Positions 25,059 through 33,587 of a stretch of 50,933 nt of DNA are shown one piece after another. Within the stretch, counting starts at the first letter, position 1. Every line of letters starts with the position of its first letter. The translations under genes and the position numbers were made by a program. The notes below the pieces were generated by a model. That model was not told the DNA's origin. It was given only the letters and a program-made list of their open reading frames with translations, and made no database searches. The DNA is from Paracoccaceae bacterium (GTDB lineage Bacteria; Pseudomonadota; Alphaproteobacteria; Rhodobacterales; Rhodobacteraceae): positions 1 through 50,933 of the forward strand of contig JALSKC010000062.1 in assembly GCA_026989055.1 (NCBI GenBank), read 5' to 3'.

Positions 25059-25369
25059 TTCAGCCGCACCGCGGTGCCGTAGAACAGCACTTCCGAGGCA
25101 CCCTGCTGGATGGTGGAGGTTTCCATGCGCACCGCGACCACCGCATCGGCCCCCAGCGCGCGGGCGGCCTCCACCATCCGGTCGTGGGCCTGCTCGCGGG
25201 CACCGGCCAGAAGGGCGGCATATTCCTTCACCTCGCCGCCCACCAGGTTGCGCAGCCCGGCCACGATGTCCGAGCCGACATGCCTGGCGCGCACCGTGGA
25301 GCCGCGCACCAGCCCGAGGATCTCGGCCACCTCGCGCCCGGGAACGGTTTCGGTGGTGGTGACGATCAT
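25055..25369 (-). CDS. YbjQ/UPF0145 family protein
   Basis: The 104-residue protein belongs to the YbjQ family of small pentameric proteins of unknown role. The motifs MIVTTTETVPGREVAEILG, VRGSTVRARH, AREQAHDRMVEAARALGADAVV and QGASEVLFYGTAV are typical. The ATG at 25369 follows GAGAAGTGAG and starts one base after the upstream gene ends; an in-frame ATG at 25390 would overlap it. Its stop overlaps the DUF1638 start. Placement inside a corrinoid locus is suggestive but its task is unknown. Confidence 0.87.
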   Translation of the reverse strand: MIVTTTETVPGREVAEILGLVRGSTVRARHVGSDIVAGLRNLVGGEVKEYAALLAGAREQAHDRMVEAARALGADAVVAVRMETSTIQQGASEVLFYGTAVRLK

Positions 25370-25370
25370 C

Positions 25371-25589
25371 TCACTTCTCGATCCGGTCATAATGGTCGTC
25401 CTCCCGGTTGCGCAACCGTTCGGCGATGACCCGCCAGATCACGTATCCGGCCAGAGCCGTCGGGATGACGGCCGCCCAGCCGACGGCCGGAAACTGCGTG
25501 ACGGCGGCCACCAGCGTGCCCACCCAGAGTGTCAGCGCCGCGGCGCCGATCACGAGCACGAGAAGCAGAACGAACCTGTCCAGCGGCAT
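25371..25589 (-). CDS. Small two-helix membrane protein in corrinoid locus
   Basis: I do not recognise a family. The 72 residues contain two hydrophobic segments (FVLLLVLVIGAAALTLWVGTL and VGWAAVIPTALAGYVIWRVI) and end in a charged tail (RNREDDHYDRIEK). The ATG at 25589 has an excellent AGGAGG with 8 bases of spacing, which supports it as a real gene. It lies between the corrinoid protein and YbjQ, almost without gaps on its downstream side. Confidence 0.75.
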   Translation of the reverse strand: MPLDRFVLLLVLVIGAAALTLWVGTLVAAVTQFPAVGWAAVIPTALAGYVIWRVIAERLRNREDDHYDRIEK

Positions 25590-25660
25590 GATGCGATCCT
25601 CCTGCCTGCCTATCTGGGGGCGGCAGGGCGGAAATGGAAGCCCCGGCCGGGCGTGCCGAC

Positions 25661-26374
25661 TCAGCCCGCGCTCATCCGGTTGTGCTTGCGGGAGACGAAG
25701 GCCTTGGCGGTTTCCACCGCCACCGCCGCGTCGCGGCAATAGGCGTCGGCGCCGATGGCGCGGCCGAACTCCTCGTTCAGCGGTGCCCCGCCCACCAGCA
25801 CGATATAGTCCTCGCGGATGCCCTTCTCCTTCATGGTGTCGATCACCACCTTCATGTAGGGCATGGTGGTGGTCAAAAGCGCCGACATGCCGAGGATGTC
25901 GGCCTCCTCGCGCTTCAGCGCCTCGATGTAGCTTTCGGCCTCGGTGTTGATCCCCAGGTCGATCACCTCGAAGCCCGCGCCCTCCATCATCATGCCGACG
26001 AGGTTCTTGCCGATGTCGTGGATGTCGCCCTTCACGGTGCCGATCACCATCTTGCCCATCTTCGGCGCGCCGGTTTCCGCCAGCAGCGGGCGCAGGATGG
26101 CCATGCCCCCCTTCATCGCATTGGCCGCCAGAAGCACCTCCGGCACGAACAGGATGCCGTCCCGGAAGTCATCTCCCACGACCTGCATGCCGGCCACCAG
26201 CACCCTGGTCAGGATGTCGTAGGGCGCCCAGCCGCGTTCGAGCAGGATGCGCACCCCTTCCTCGATCTCCTCCTTGAGACCGTCGTAAAGGTCATCCTGC
26301 ATCTGCAGGTTCAGCGCCTCGTCGTCGAGTTCGCTCAGGACGATCTCGTCGTCTTCCCCCGCGTCGTTCGCCAT
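25661..26374 (-). CDS. Cobalamin-binding corrinoid protein (MttC/MtgC type)
   Basis: This small corrinoid protein shuttles methyl groups between methyltransferases. The 237 residues contain an N-terminal helical cap (LYDGLKEEIEEGVRILLERG to VPEVLLAANAMKGG) and a Rossmann B12 domain. The lower cobalt ligand is H119 in GDIHDIGKNLV, with later ILGMSALLTTTMPYMK and VGGAPLNEEFGRAIGADAY. The ATG at 26374 follows GGAGG with 7 bases of spacing. The likely methyl donor enzyme is the MttB-family protein at 44731-46272, and a likely acceptor route is the homocysteine methyltransferase at 27664-28677. These links are inferred. Confidence 0.93.
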   Translation of the reverse strand: MANDAGEDDEIVLSELDDEALNLQMQDDLYDGLKEEIEEGVRILLERGWAPYDILTRVLVAGMQVVGDDFRDGILFVPEVLLAANAMKGGMAILRPLLAETGAPKMGKMVIGTVKGDIHDIGKNLVGMMMEGAGFEVIDLGINTEAESYIEALKREEADILGMSALLTTTMPYMKVVIDTMKEKGIREDYIVLVGGAPLNEEFGRAIGADAYCRDAAVAVETAKAFVSRKHNRMSAG

Positions 26375-26508
26375 GCGTTCGCCTCCGGCAAAGTTTCCGT
26401 GCCTGCATAGCTGATGTGGCCGATACGGAAAAGCCACTAGGCGGATTGCGACACCAGTTGCCGCGTCTCCGACCTTCCGTTGTCTGCGCGGCAACAGGGA
26501 TGGAAAAT

Positions 26509-26523
26509 GTTCTGCCTATGTTC
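26509..26523 (+). promoter_or_regulatory. LexA box (GTTC-N7-GTTC), alphaproteobacterial type
   Basis: GTTC (26509-26512), seven bases, GTTC (26520-26523) matches the direct-repeat SOS box known for alphaproteobacterial LexA. It ends 12 bases before the ATG of the radical SAM gene. Just upstream TTGTCT and GAAAAT at 17-base spacing (26480-26508) could form the promoter that LexA would block. Confidence 0.65.
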
Positions 26524-26535
26524 TAGAATCGTCGC

Positions 26536-27657
26536 ATGACCGCTTCCGCCTCCGATCCGCCGTCCGGTTCCGCAACGGCCCCGAAAAGGACCGTGCCGGC
26601 GAATCTGAAACGCCGGGGCAGGGGGGCGCTTTCCAACCGGACGGGGCGTTTCGAAGCGCTGGAACGGGTGGCGGTCGATGACGGCTGGGAGCTCCCCGAG
26701 GAGGAAGCCCTGCTGCGCACCGAGGTGACGACGGAGCGCCCCCGCCGGGTGATCAGCCGCAACGAATCGCCCGACATCCCCTTCGATCGTTCGATCAACC
26801 CGTATCGGGGGTGCGAGCACGGCTGCATCTACTGCTTCGCCCGACCCACCCATGCCTGGCTGGGGATGTCGGCGGGGCTGGATTTCGAGACCCGGCTGAT
26901 CGCACGCCCCGGCGCGGCCGAGGTGCTGCGCCGCGAACTGGCGGCGCCCTCCTACCGGGTTGCGCCGATCGCCATCGGCACCGTGACCGATCCGTATCAG
27001 CCGCTGGAAGGGCGGTTGCGGGTGACGGGTGCGATCCTCGAGGTGCTGGAGGAATTCGCCCACCCGGTGAGCATCGTCACCAAGGGCACGCTGATCGAAC
27101 ACGATGCGGCGCTGCTCGGGCGGATGGGCCGGCGCGCGCTCGCCTGGGTGGGGGTATCGATCGCCACGCTGGATGCCCGGCTCGCCCGCAGGCTGGATCC
27201 GCGCGCGCCGTCGCCGGCGCGGCGGTTGCGGGTCATCGCCCGGCTGGCGGCGGCCGGCTGCCCGGTGCGGCTGATGGTGGCTCCGGTGATCCCGGGCCTT
27301 ACCGATCACGAGCTGGAGCGCATTCTTGCCGCCGGGGCCCGGGCCGGGGCCGTGGCCGCCAGCTGGATCATGCTGCGCCTGCCGCGGGAGGTGGCGCCGC
27401 TGTTCGAGGAGTGGCTGCAGCGGCACTGCCCGGCGCGGGCGGGCAGGGTGCTGGCGCGGCTGCGGGAAATCCACGGCGGGCGCCTGTATGATCCGCGCTG
27501 GGGGCGGCGGATGCGGGGCGGCGGGGAGCATGCGCGGCTGATCGCCCGGCGCTTCGCGCTTGCCCTGGCACGCAACGGCCTGTCGGGGGAGAGCATCCGG
27601 CTGCGCCGGGATCTGTTCCGCGTGCCGGGGCGGGGCACGCAGCTGCCCCTGCTGTAA
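26536..27657 (+). CDS. PA0069-family (SplB-like) radical SAM protein
   Basis: The 373-residue protein is a radical SAM enzyme with the cluster motif C93-x3-C97-x2-C100 in RGCEHGCIYCFARP. It belongs to the COG1533 group related to spore photoproduct lyase, as annotated in Pseudomonas PA0069. Other typical parts are RVISRNESPDIPFDRSINPY, IGTVTDPYQPLE and APVIPGLTDHELERIL. Its reaction is unknown. It sits inside the corrinoid locus but on the opposite strand. The upstream LexA box suggests DNA-damage induction, which would fit a repair role better than methyl transfer. No clear ribosome binding site precedes the ATG. Confidence 0.87.
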   Translation: MTASASDPPSGSATAPKRTVPANLKRRGRGALSNRTGRFEALERVAVDDGWELPEEEALLRTEVTTERPRRVISRNESPDIPFDRSINPYRGCEHGCIYCFARPTHAWLGMSAGLDFETRLIARPGAAEVLRRELAAPSYRVAPIAIGTVTDPYQPLEGRLRVTGAILEVLEEFAHPVSIVTKGTLIEHDAALLGRMGRRALAWVGVSIATLDARLARRLDPRAPSPARRLRVIARLAAAGCPVRLMVAPVIPGLTDHELERILAAGARAGAVAASWIMLRLPREVAPLFEEWLQRHCPARAGRVLARLREIHGGRLYDPRWGRRMRGGGEHARLIARRFALALARNGLSGESIRLRRDLFRVPGRGTQLPLL

Positions 27658-27663
27658 CGGCGC

Positions 27664-28677
27664 TCAGCCGCGCCGCCGGCCGCGCCGGCTCCGGGAGCGG
27701 GGCTGCCTGCCGTCGGTGCCGTCCGAGGCCGAGGAAAAGCCGCCGAGGCGTTCGCTGATCATTTCCAGCGTCGGTCGCGGGCCGGGCGCGCGGGTCGAGA
27801 GCGCCTCGTGCATCCGCTCCAGATGCGCCGTCGTGGTGCCGCAGCACCCGCCGATGATCCGGGCCCCGGCATCGCGCGCCAGAACCGCATATTCGGCCAT
27901 CAGCTCGGGCGTGCCGTCATAGTGGATATGGCCGTCCTCGTATTTCGGGATCCCGGCATTGCCCTTGGCGATCAGCGGGCGTTCGACTCCCTGGGCGACG
28001 AAGCCGAGGATGGTGCGCAGCAGGTCGGAAGCGCCGACGCCGCAGTTGGCGCCGAAGGCGAGCGGCCTGTGTTCGAGCTTCTCGACCAGTTTCACCATGT
28101 CGGCCGAGGTAACGCCCATCATGGTGCGCCCCGAGGTGTCGAAGCTCATGGTCCCGCACCAGGGCATGTCGGCGAGCCGGGCGGCCTCGGCGGCGGCCCG
28201 GTATTCCTCGGGAGCGGAGATGGTTTCGACCCAGAGCAGATCGACCCCCCCTTCCTTCAGCCCCTCGGCCTGTTCGTGGAAGATCTCGACGGCGCTGGAG
28301 TAGGCCAGCGTCCCCATCGGTTCCATGATCTCGCCGGTGGGGCCGATGGATCCGGCCACCACCACGGGACGCCCGGCCCTGTCGGCGACCTCGCGGCCGA
28401 TCTCGGCGGCGGCGCGGTTCAGTTCGCGCACCCGGTGCTGGGCGTCATGCAGCTTCAGCCGGGCCGCATTGCCGCCGAAGCTGTTGGTCAGGAAGATGTC
28501 GCTGCCGGCATCGACCGCGCCGCGATAGAGCCGTGCGATCCGGTCCGGATGCGCGACATTCCACAACTCGGGCGAATCGCCCGATTGCAGCCCCATGTTG
28601 AACAGCGTCGTGCCGGTGGCGCCGTCGGCCATCAGCCAGTCGCGTTGGGCGAGGAGTTTCGTCAGGGCATCGGTCAT
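27664..28677 (-). CDS. bmt: Betaine/homocysteine S-methyltransferase family protein
   Basis: The protein transfers a methyl group to homocysteine to make methionine, in the cytoplasm. It begins with the typical WLMADGATGTTLFNMGLQSGD segment and carries the zinc cysteines in FGANCGVGASD and IIGGCCGTTTAH. The length is 337 residues, with a basic tail (RSRSRRGRRRG) not needed for catalysis. The ATG at 28677 lies upstream of ALTKLLAQRDW. In Rhodobacterales such genes occur near corrinoid protein and DUF1638 genes, as here. The true methyl donor, betaine or a methyl-corrinoid, cannot be told from sequence. Confidence 0.88.
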   Translation of the reverse strand: MTDALTKLLAQRDWLMADGATGTTLFNMGLQSGDSPELWNVAHPDRIARLYRGAVDAGSDIFLTNSFGGNAARLKLHDAQHRVRELNRAAAEIGREVADRAGRPVVVAGSIGPTGEIMEPMGTLAYSSAVEIFHEQAEGLKEGGVDLLWVETISAPEEYRAAAEAARLADMPWCGTMSFDTSGRTMMGVTSADMVKLVEKLEHRPLAFGANCGVGASDLLRTILGFVAQGVERPLIAKGNAGIPKYEDGHIHYDGTPELMAEYAVLARDAGARIIGGCCGTTTAHLERMHEALSTRAPGPRPTLEMISERLGGFSSASDGTDGRQPRSRSRRGRRRG

Positions 28678-28769
28678 GTGCGGATCTCTCGTTGCCAGAA
28701 GTCGCGGCCGCAGGGCGCGACCGGAAGCCTTGCCGCAAGGGCGGTCGAGGCTCCGCCGCCGCGGATGGG

Positions 28770-28805
28770 CGGCAAATGCCACGAAATCGCGACAACGGCA
28801 AATGC
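28770..28805. promoter_or_regulatory. 10-base direct repeat upstream of bmt
   Basis: CGGCAAATGC occurs at 28770-28779 and 28796-28805, a 26-base period, about 95-130 bases before the bmt start. Its position and spacing suggest a regulator binding twice on the same face or a promoter-linked repeat. No regulator is known. Confidence 0.35.
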
Positions 28806-28823
28806 AAACTTCTCACGCTGGTC

Positions 28824-28861
28824 ATGAAACCGGAATGAAAACCGGAATGAAAACCGGAATG
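28824..28861. repeat. Threefold tandem 11-12-base repeat
   Basis: The unit ATGAAAACCGGA (first copy one A shorter) is repeated three times. It looks like a slippage product in noncoding sequence. Confidence 0.75.
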
Positions 28862-28887
28862 ACCGGGCGGAATGCCCGCCCCGGAAC

Positions 28888-28974
28888 GCTCCGGCCTGTC
28901 CCCGGGGCCGCCTCCGTCACCATCACCAACGCGGGCGGCATGCTGAATGCTCCGGCCTGTTCCCGGGGCCGCCT
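28888..28974. repeat. 26-base direct repeat, one mismatch
   Basis: A 26-base sequence beginning GCTCCGGCCTGT occurs at 28888-28913 and 28949-28974 with a single C/T difference. The copies start 61 bases apart. Confidence 0.75.
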
Positions 28975-29028
28975 GTCGTCCGAGACGCGGCGCGGGCCGG
29001 GATGCCGATGGCGGCCGGTATCTCGAGG

Positions 29029-30981
29029 CTACGGCCGGCGGGAGGGCGCGCGCGTCTTGCCGATCCGCAGGGCGAGCGCGATCAGTCCGAGCGCCAGCGT
29101 GCCGGCGCCGGGGGCGGCGACATAGAGCGGCTCCAGCCGCGGGGCGAAGGCGATCTTGAAGCGGCGCAGCCCGCCGCCGCCGGCGCGCCGCAGCAGCAGG
29201 GTGCGCAGCCATGCCGCAAGGCGGCCATCCCTCGCGGTTCCGGGGTGCGGCAGCGCGGCCAGGGACAGCCGCGGGCAGCGCCTTTCGGCGGCGCTGCGGA
29301 TCGCCCGCACGATCAGCATGTGCATCGTGCCGTCGGCCGCCCCCGGACCCTGGCGCATCAGGTCCAGGGTCCATTCCCGCCGGCTTTCGTGGAAGGTGGC
29401 GAAGGCCACCAGCCGCCCGTCGCGCCAGGCGAGAAAGACCCGCTGGCAGCTTGCGTAGTCGCGCTCGAACCGGCCCATCGAAAATCCGCGCTCGCCGCCG
29501 TGACGCGCGGCCCAGTGGCGGGAGATCGCTTCCATCTCCTCCAGCGGCAGCTGCCGCCCCCCCTCGGTTACCGTGACCCCGGCGCGGGCCGCCTTGCGCA
29601 GGAAGCGGCGCAGCTGGCGGCGCCTCGGGCTGGCGCAGTCGAAGCTTCCGGGGTTCAGCCAGGCCTCCTGGGCGATGGCGAGCACCCGCCAGCCCAGGCG
29701 GCGGGCCTCGCAGGCCATGCGCGCGCCGCATTTGTAGAGCAGGGGGCTGCGCTGACCTGCCGAGGCTAGCTCGCGCAGGGCGAACAGGCAGGCGCGTCGA
29801 GCCTGCGGCGCATCCCGGAGCGGATCGCCGAGCATCACCAGCGCCCCGGCGAGGGGCGCGGCCAGGGCCAGATCGCGCCCGTTTTCGTTCAGCAGGGAGA
29901 ACTCGCCCTGCCGCAGCAGGTTGGCCTCGGCCCGCGGTGCCGCCCAGAGCAGTGATTCCAGGCGCGGCGAAAGATAGGGCCCGCCGGGCGGCGCGGCGAG
30001 CCGGGCCGGCGGGCGGCGCTCCCGAGCGAGGGGGCCGTGCACCAGAAGCCCCAGCCCGAGCGTCGCCGGCAGCAGGTAGTAGATCAGGCGGAAGCCCAGC
30101 ACCGAGGCCAGCAGCGGCTCGGCCGGAACCGTCGGCAGCAGCGCCAGCAGTGTCACCTCGAACGGGCCGATGCCGCCGGGCGTCCCCCCTACCAGGCCGG
30201 CGCCCAGCGCCAGCAGGAAGGCGGCAAGGAACGCCCCGGCTGACAGCTCCACCTCCGGTGGCAGGAGCACATGCAGCGCCACTGCGGCAAGGCCGGTATC
30301 GACCAGCGCCAGCAGGATCACCGCAAGCCAGGCCCGCAACGGCGGCGCATTGCGCAGCCGGCCGGGGCGCAGCAGCAGTGCAAGCGCCGCGCCCCCGGCC
30401 GCGAGCAGCACCGCCACCGCCGCCTGGCGGGCGCCGAGGGCGGAAATGCCCTCCGGGCCGCCAAGAATCACGGCCAGGGCGCAGATCACGGCCCAGCCGG
30501 CCAGGAAGGACAGCGCTACCGCCAGGGAGAGCCGGAGCGCGCCGAGCGGCCCGAGTTCGGGCAGCAGGCGCCAGCGCACCAGCGCCCCGCTCAGAACGCC
30601 GAAACCGGCAAGCTGCGCGATCGCGATCGCGGCCCGGCCGCTGCGGCGGGCCCGCCTCGGGGAAACCCCGGTTCCCAGCAGCCCGTGCAGCAGCTGATCA
30701 TAGCGCCCGACAGCCCAGAAGCTGCCCGCCGTGGCCAGCGCCGCCAGCAGCCACTGATGCGCCTCGACCTGGCGGATCGTGGCCAGGACCTGCCCGGCAT
30801 CGGGTGCGGGAAGCCTGTCACGGAACAGCCAGAACAGCCCGCCCAGCCCGGCCAGGGTCAGCAGCTGCCGTCCCAGGGCGGCACGCAGCCGCGGCCTCGC
30901 CGCCTCGGCCCGGAGCGCGGCGGTTGTGCCGGTGCGCGCGCCGGGTGTCGCGTTTTCGTGATTTCCGGCCCCTTCGTACAT
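29029..30981 (-). CDS. MprF-like membrane protein with DUF2156 domain
   Basis: The protein resembles bifunctional MprF, which aminoacylates phosphatidylglycerol and flips it, altering membrane charge. The N-terminal 350 residues hold about eight hydrophobic segments of the UPF0104/LPG-synthase type with GLVGGTPGGIGPFEVTLL. The C-terminal 300 residues form a DUF2156 (GNAT-like) domain with YKCGARMACEARRLGWRVLAIAQEAWLNP and FKIAFAPRLEPLYVA. At 650 residues it is shorter than Firmicute MprF (about 850). The ATG at 30981 follows GGAGGGTGG. The amino acid transferred, if any, is unknown. Confidence 0.85.
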   Translation of the reverse strand: MYEGAGNHENATPGARTGTTAALRAEAARPRLRAALGRQLLTLAGLGGLFWLFRDRLPAPDAGQVLATIRQVEAHQWLLAALATAGSFWAVGRYDQLLHGLLGTGVSPRRARRSGRAAIAIAQLAGFGVLSGALVRWRLLPELGPLGALRLSLAVALSFLAGWAVICALAVILGGPEGISALGARQAAVAVLLAAGGAALALLLRPGRLRNAPPLRAWLAVILLALVDTGLAAVALHVLLPPEVELSAGAFLAAFLLALGAGLVGGTPGGIGPFEVTLLALLPTVPAEPLLASVLGFRLIYYLLPATLGLGLLVHGPLARERRPPARLAAPPGGPYLSPRLESLLWAAPRAEANLLRQGEFSLLNENGRDLALAAPLAGALVMLGDPLRDAPQARRACLFALRELASAGQRSPLLYKCGARMACEARRLGWRVLAIAQEAWLNPGSFDCASPRRRQLRRFLRKAARAGVTVTEGGRQLPLEEMEAISRHWAARHGGERGFSMGRFERDYASCQRVFLAWRDGRLVAFATFHESRREWTLDLMRQGPGAADGTMHMLIVRAIRSAAERRCPRLSLAALPHPGTARDGRLAAWLRTLLLRRAGGGGLRRFKIAFAPRLEPLYVAAPGAGTLALGLIALALRIGKTRAPSRRP

Positions 30982-31260
30982 TCCACCCTCCGCAATCGCG
31001 GAGCGCAGCATGGGGCAAGGAAGGCTTCCACCGGCTTAACATCTAAAAAGCGGCAGAAAAACCTCGCGCCTCGGCCGGAACGCCGGGCAGCCGGGCGGGC
31101 AGCCCCGCCGGCGCGAAGGGGCGTAAGGGCGGGATGGGCGCGAGGCGACGGGGAACCGCCCGAAGGTTTCCCGGCAGCGGCTTTTCCGCGGCGGGGTTCC
31201 GCCCGTCCCCCGGTCTTCCCGCCCGGTCATTCCGCCCGGTCGTCCTCCGGGCGTTCCCTG

Positions 31261-31575
31261 CTATTCCTCGGCCATGATCTGGGCCTGGGCCTCGGCCAGG
31301 AATTCCTGCATCCGGGCGCGAATCGTCGCCTCGTCGGCCTTGTCGCCCAGATCTCCCGCAACCTTGCGGAAGACATCCTCGTGCCCGGCTTCCTCGAGAT
31401 CGGCAGCGATTACCTCGCGCGCGTATTTCTCGGCCGCCTCGCCGCTCAGCCCGAGCAGTTCGGCCGCCCAGAGCCCCAGCAGCCTGTTGCGGCGGGCAAC
31501 CGCCTTGAACTGCATTTCCTGATCATGGGCGAACTTGCTTTCGAAGGCGTTTTCGCGCTCGTCAAAGGTCGTCAT
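31261..31575 (-). CDS. F1-ATPase zeta subunit (DUF1476)
   Basis: DUF1476 proteins are the alphaproteobacterial zeta subunit that inhibits ATP hydrolysis by F1FO-ATPase, as first shown in Paracoccus denitrificans. The 104 residues match in length and sequence: [25 protein letters not shown] at the N-terminal inhibitory region, then [25 protein letters not shown]. It is divergent from purC, an arrangement usual in Rhodobacterales. Confidence 0.94.
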   Translation of the reverse strand: MTTFDERENAFESKFAHDQEMQFKAVARRNRLLGLWAAELLGLSGEAAEKYAREVIAADLEEAGHEDVFRKVAGDLGDKADEATIRARMQEFLAEAQAQIMAEE

Positions 31576-31796
31576 CCGGGTCGCTCCTCGGGCTTGTCCT
31601 GCATCCTGTCCGATATGCGCATTGTGCCCGCCCCGTGCAAGGGGCGGAAACGCGGGCGCGGCAAAATCGCGGAAGCTGCCGGTGGCGGAAGGGTGCAGGC
31701 GGGGGCGCGCAGCTTGCCCCCCGCGGCGTCATCGCATATACGGGCGCCCGACGGGCGGGGCGGAGGATGCCCCGCCCCGGCGCGATCGGAGAGCAG

Positions 31797-32558
31797 ATGG
31801 CACGGCGCAAGAAGATCTACGAAGGCAAGGCGAAGATCCTTTACGAGGGCCCCGAGCCGGGCACCTACGTGCAGTATTTCAAGGATGACGCCACCGCGTT
31901 CAACGCCGAAAAGAGAGCCGTCGTGGACGGCAAGGGCGTGCTGAACAACCGGCTGAGCGAGTTCTTCATGACCGGGCTGGCGGCCGTGGGGGTTCCGACC
32001 CACTTCATCAAGCGGCTGAACATGCGCGAGCAGCTGATCCGCGCGGTCGAGATCATCCCGCTCGAGGTGATCGTGCGCAACTACGCGGCCGGTTCGATGT
32101 CGCGCCGGCTGGGGCTGGCGGAAGGCACCCAGCTGCCGCGTCCGATCATCGAGTTCTGCTACAAGGACGACAAGCTCGGCGACCCGCTGGTGCCCGAGGA
32201 ATACATCATCGCCTTCGGCTGGGCCAGCCAGCAGGATCTGGACGACATCGTGGCGCTGGCGCTGCGGGTCAACGATTTCCTGTCCGGCGTGATGCACGGG
32301 GTCGGCATCCAGCTGGTGGATTTCAAGATCGAGGTAGGCCGGATCTGGGAAGGCGACTTCATGCGCCTGATCGTGGCCGACGAGATCAGCCCCGACAGCT
32401 GCCGGCTGTGGGACCGGGAGACCGGCCGCAAGCTGGACAAGGACGTGTTCCGCCGCGACCTCGGGGATCTGGCCGATGCCTATGCCGAGGTCGCCAGGCG
32501 GCTGGGAGTGATGCCGAGCAACGTGACCCATGCGACCAAGCCGACCCTGATCAACTGA
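31797..32558 (+). CDS. purC: SAICAR synthetase
   Basis: PurC joins CAIR and aspartate with ATP in purine synthesis. The 253 residues fit the family, with [18 protein letters not shown] at the start, the substrate loop [11 protein letters not shown] and [30 protein letters not shown] later. The ATG at 31797 follows GGAGAG. It begins the purC-purS-purQ cluster. Confidence 0.97.
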   Translation: MARRKKIYEGKAKILYEGPEPGTYVQYFKDDATAFNAEKRAVVDGKGVLNNRLSEFFMTGLAAVGVPTHFIKRLNMREQLIRAVEIIPLEVIVRNYAAGSMSRRLGLAEGTQLPRPIIEFCYKDDKLGDPLVPEEYIIAFGWASQQDLDDIVALALRVNDFLSGVMHGVGIQLVDFKIEVGRIWEGDFMRLIVADEISPDSCRLWDRETGRKLDKDVFRRDLGDLADAYAEVARRLGVMPSNVTHATKPTLIN

Positions 32559-32630
32559 GGTCAACGAAGGATCGACCGGAGCGTCCCGGAATTTCGGCGC
32601 GGGAGAGACGGCGGGAAGAGAAGGAATTCG

Positions 32631-32870
32631 ATGCGGCTGCGAGTCACGGTGATGCTGAGGCAGGGGGTTCTGGACCCGCAGGGAGAAGCCGTGCGCCATG
32701 CGCTGGGCGCACTCGGCTTCACCGGCGTCCGGAGCGTGCGCCAGGGCAAGGTGATCGATCTCGAACTGAGCGATACGGATCCGGAGGCCGCCCTGGCCCG
32801 GGGGCGCGAGATGTGCGAGAAGCTGCTCGCCAACACGGTGATCGAGCGCTACGAGGTGGAGATCCTCTGA
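32631..32870 (+). CDS. purS: FGAM synthase subunit PurS
   Basis: PurS is the small structural subunit that couples PurQ glutaminase to PurL in FGAM synthase. The 79 residues fit, with [21 protein letters not shown] and [11 protein letters not shown]. The stop and the purQ start overlap as TGATG, so the two are translationally coupled. Confidence 0.96.
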   Translation: MRLRVTVMLRQGVLDPQGEAVRHALGALGFTGVRSVRQGKVIDLELSDTDPEAALARGREMCEKLLANTVIERYEVEIL

Positions 32871-33556
32871 TGCGCGCCGGCGTCGTCGTCTTTCCCGGCT
32901 CGAACTGCGACCGCGACCTGGCGCGGGCGTTCCGGCGCGCCGGGGCCAGGGTGGAAATGCTCTGGCACAAGGAGGCCGCGCTGCCGCCGGGGCTCGATGT
33001 CATCGGCATCCCCGGCGGGTTTTCCTTCGGCGACTACCTGCGCTGCGGCGCCATCGCCGCCCGCGCGCCGCTCATGCGGGCGGTGGCGGAATACGCCGGC
33101 CGGGGCGGCCATGTCATCGGCATCTGCAACGGCTTCCAGGTCATGCTCGAAGCCGGGATGCTGCCCGGCGCGCTGATGCGCAACGCCGGGCTCAAGTTCG
33201 TCTGCCGCACCGTGACGCTGGAGGTGGCCACCGATCGGGGCTTCCCGGGCGAGGCCTATGGCAAGGGGCGGGAGATACGCCTGCCGGTCGCGCATCACGA
33301 CGGCAGCTACCAGGCCGATGGCGAAACCCTGGACCGGCTCGAAGGCGAGGGCAGGGTGGCCTTCCGCTATCGCGGCAACCCGAACGGTTCGGCCCGGAAC
33401 ATCGCCGGGATCCTCAGCGAAAACGGCCGGGTCCTGGGGATGATGCCGCATCCGGAACGGGCGGTCGATCCGCTTCAGGGCGGAACCGACGGCGCCGCGC
33501 TGTTCGCCGCGCTGTTCGCCGCGGCCGCCGCGGAACCGGCGCTCCGGCCCGCTTGA
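32870..33556 (+). CDS. purQ: FGAM synthase glutaminase subunit PurQ
   Basis: PurQ supplies ammonia from glutamine to PurL. The class I glutamine amidotransferase has the nucleophile C86 in GICNGFQ and the catalytic His and Glu in MPHPER. The N-terminal [21 protein letters not shown] and [10 protein letters not shown] are typical. The 228-residue length fits. PurL is not in the window. Confidence 0.97.
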   Translation: MRAGVVVFPGSNCDRDLARAFRRAGARVEMLWHKEAALPPGLDVIGIPGGFSFGDYLRCGAIAARAPLMRAVAEYAGRGGHVIGICNGFQVMLEAGMLPGALMRNAGLKFVCRTVTLEVATDRGFPGEAYGKGREIRLPVAHHDGSYQADGETLDRLEGEGRVAFRYRGNPNGSARNIAGILSENGRVLGMMPHPERAVDPLQGGTDGAALFAALFAAAAAEPALRPA

Positions 33557-33587
33557 GCGTGCGCCGCATCGGACGTAGTCTGTCGCC

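Larger units (their letters stand above)
28678..29028. other. Intergenic region upstream of bmt
   Basis: These 351 bases lie between bmt and the end of the MprF-like gene, both on the minus strand. They contain three separate repeat structures, listed individually, and no supported gene. The bmt promoter should lie here. Confidence 0.5.
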
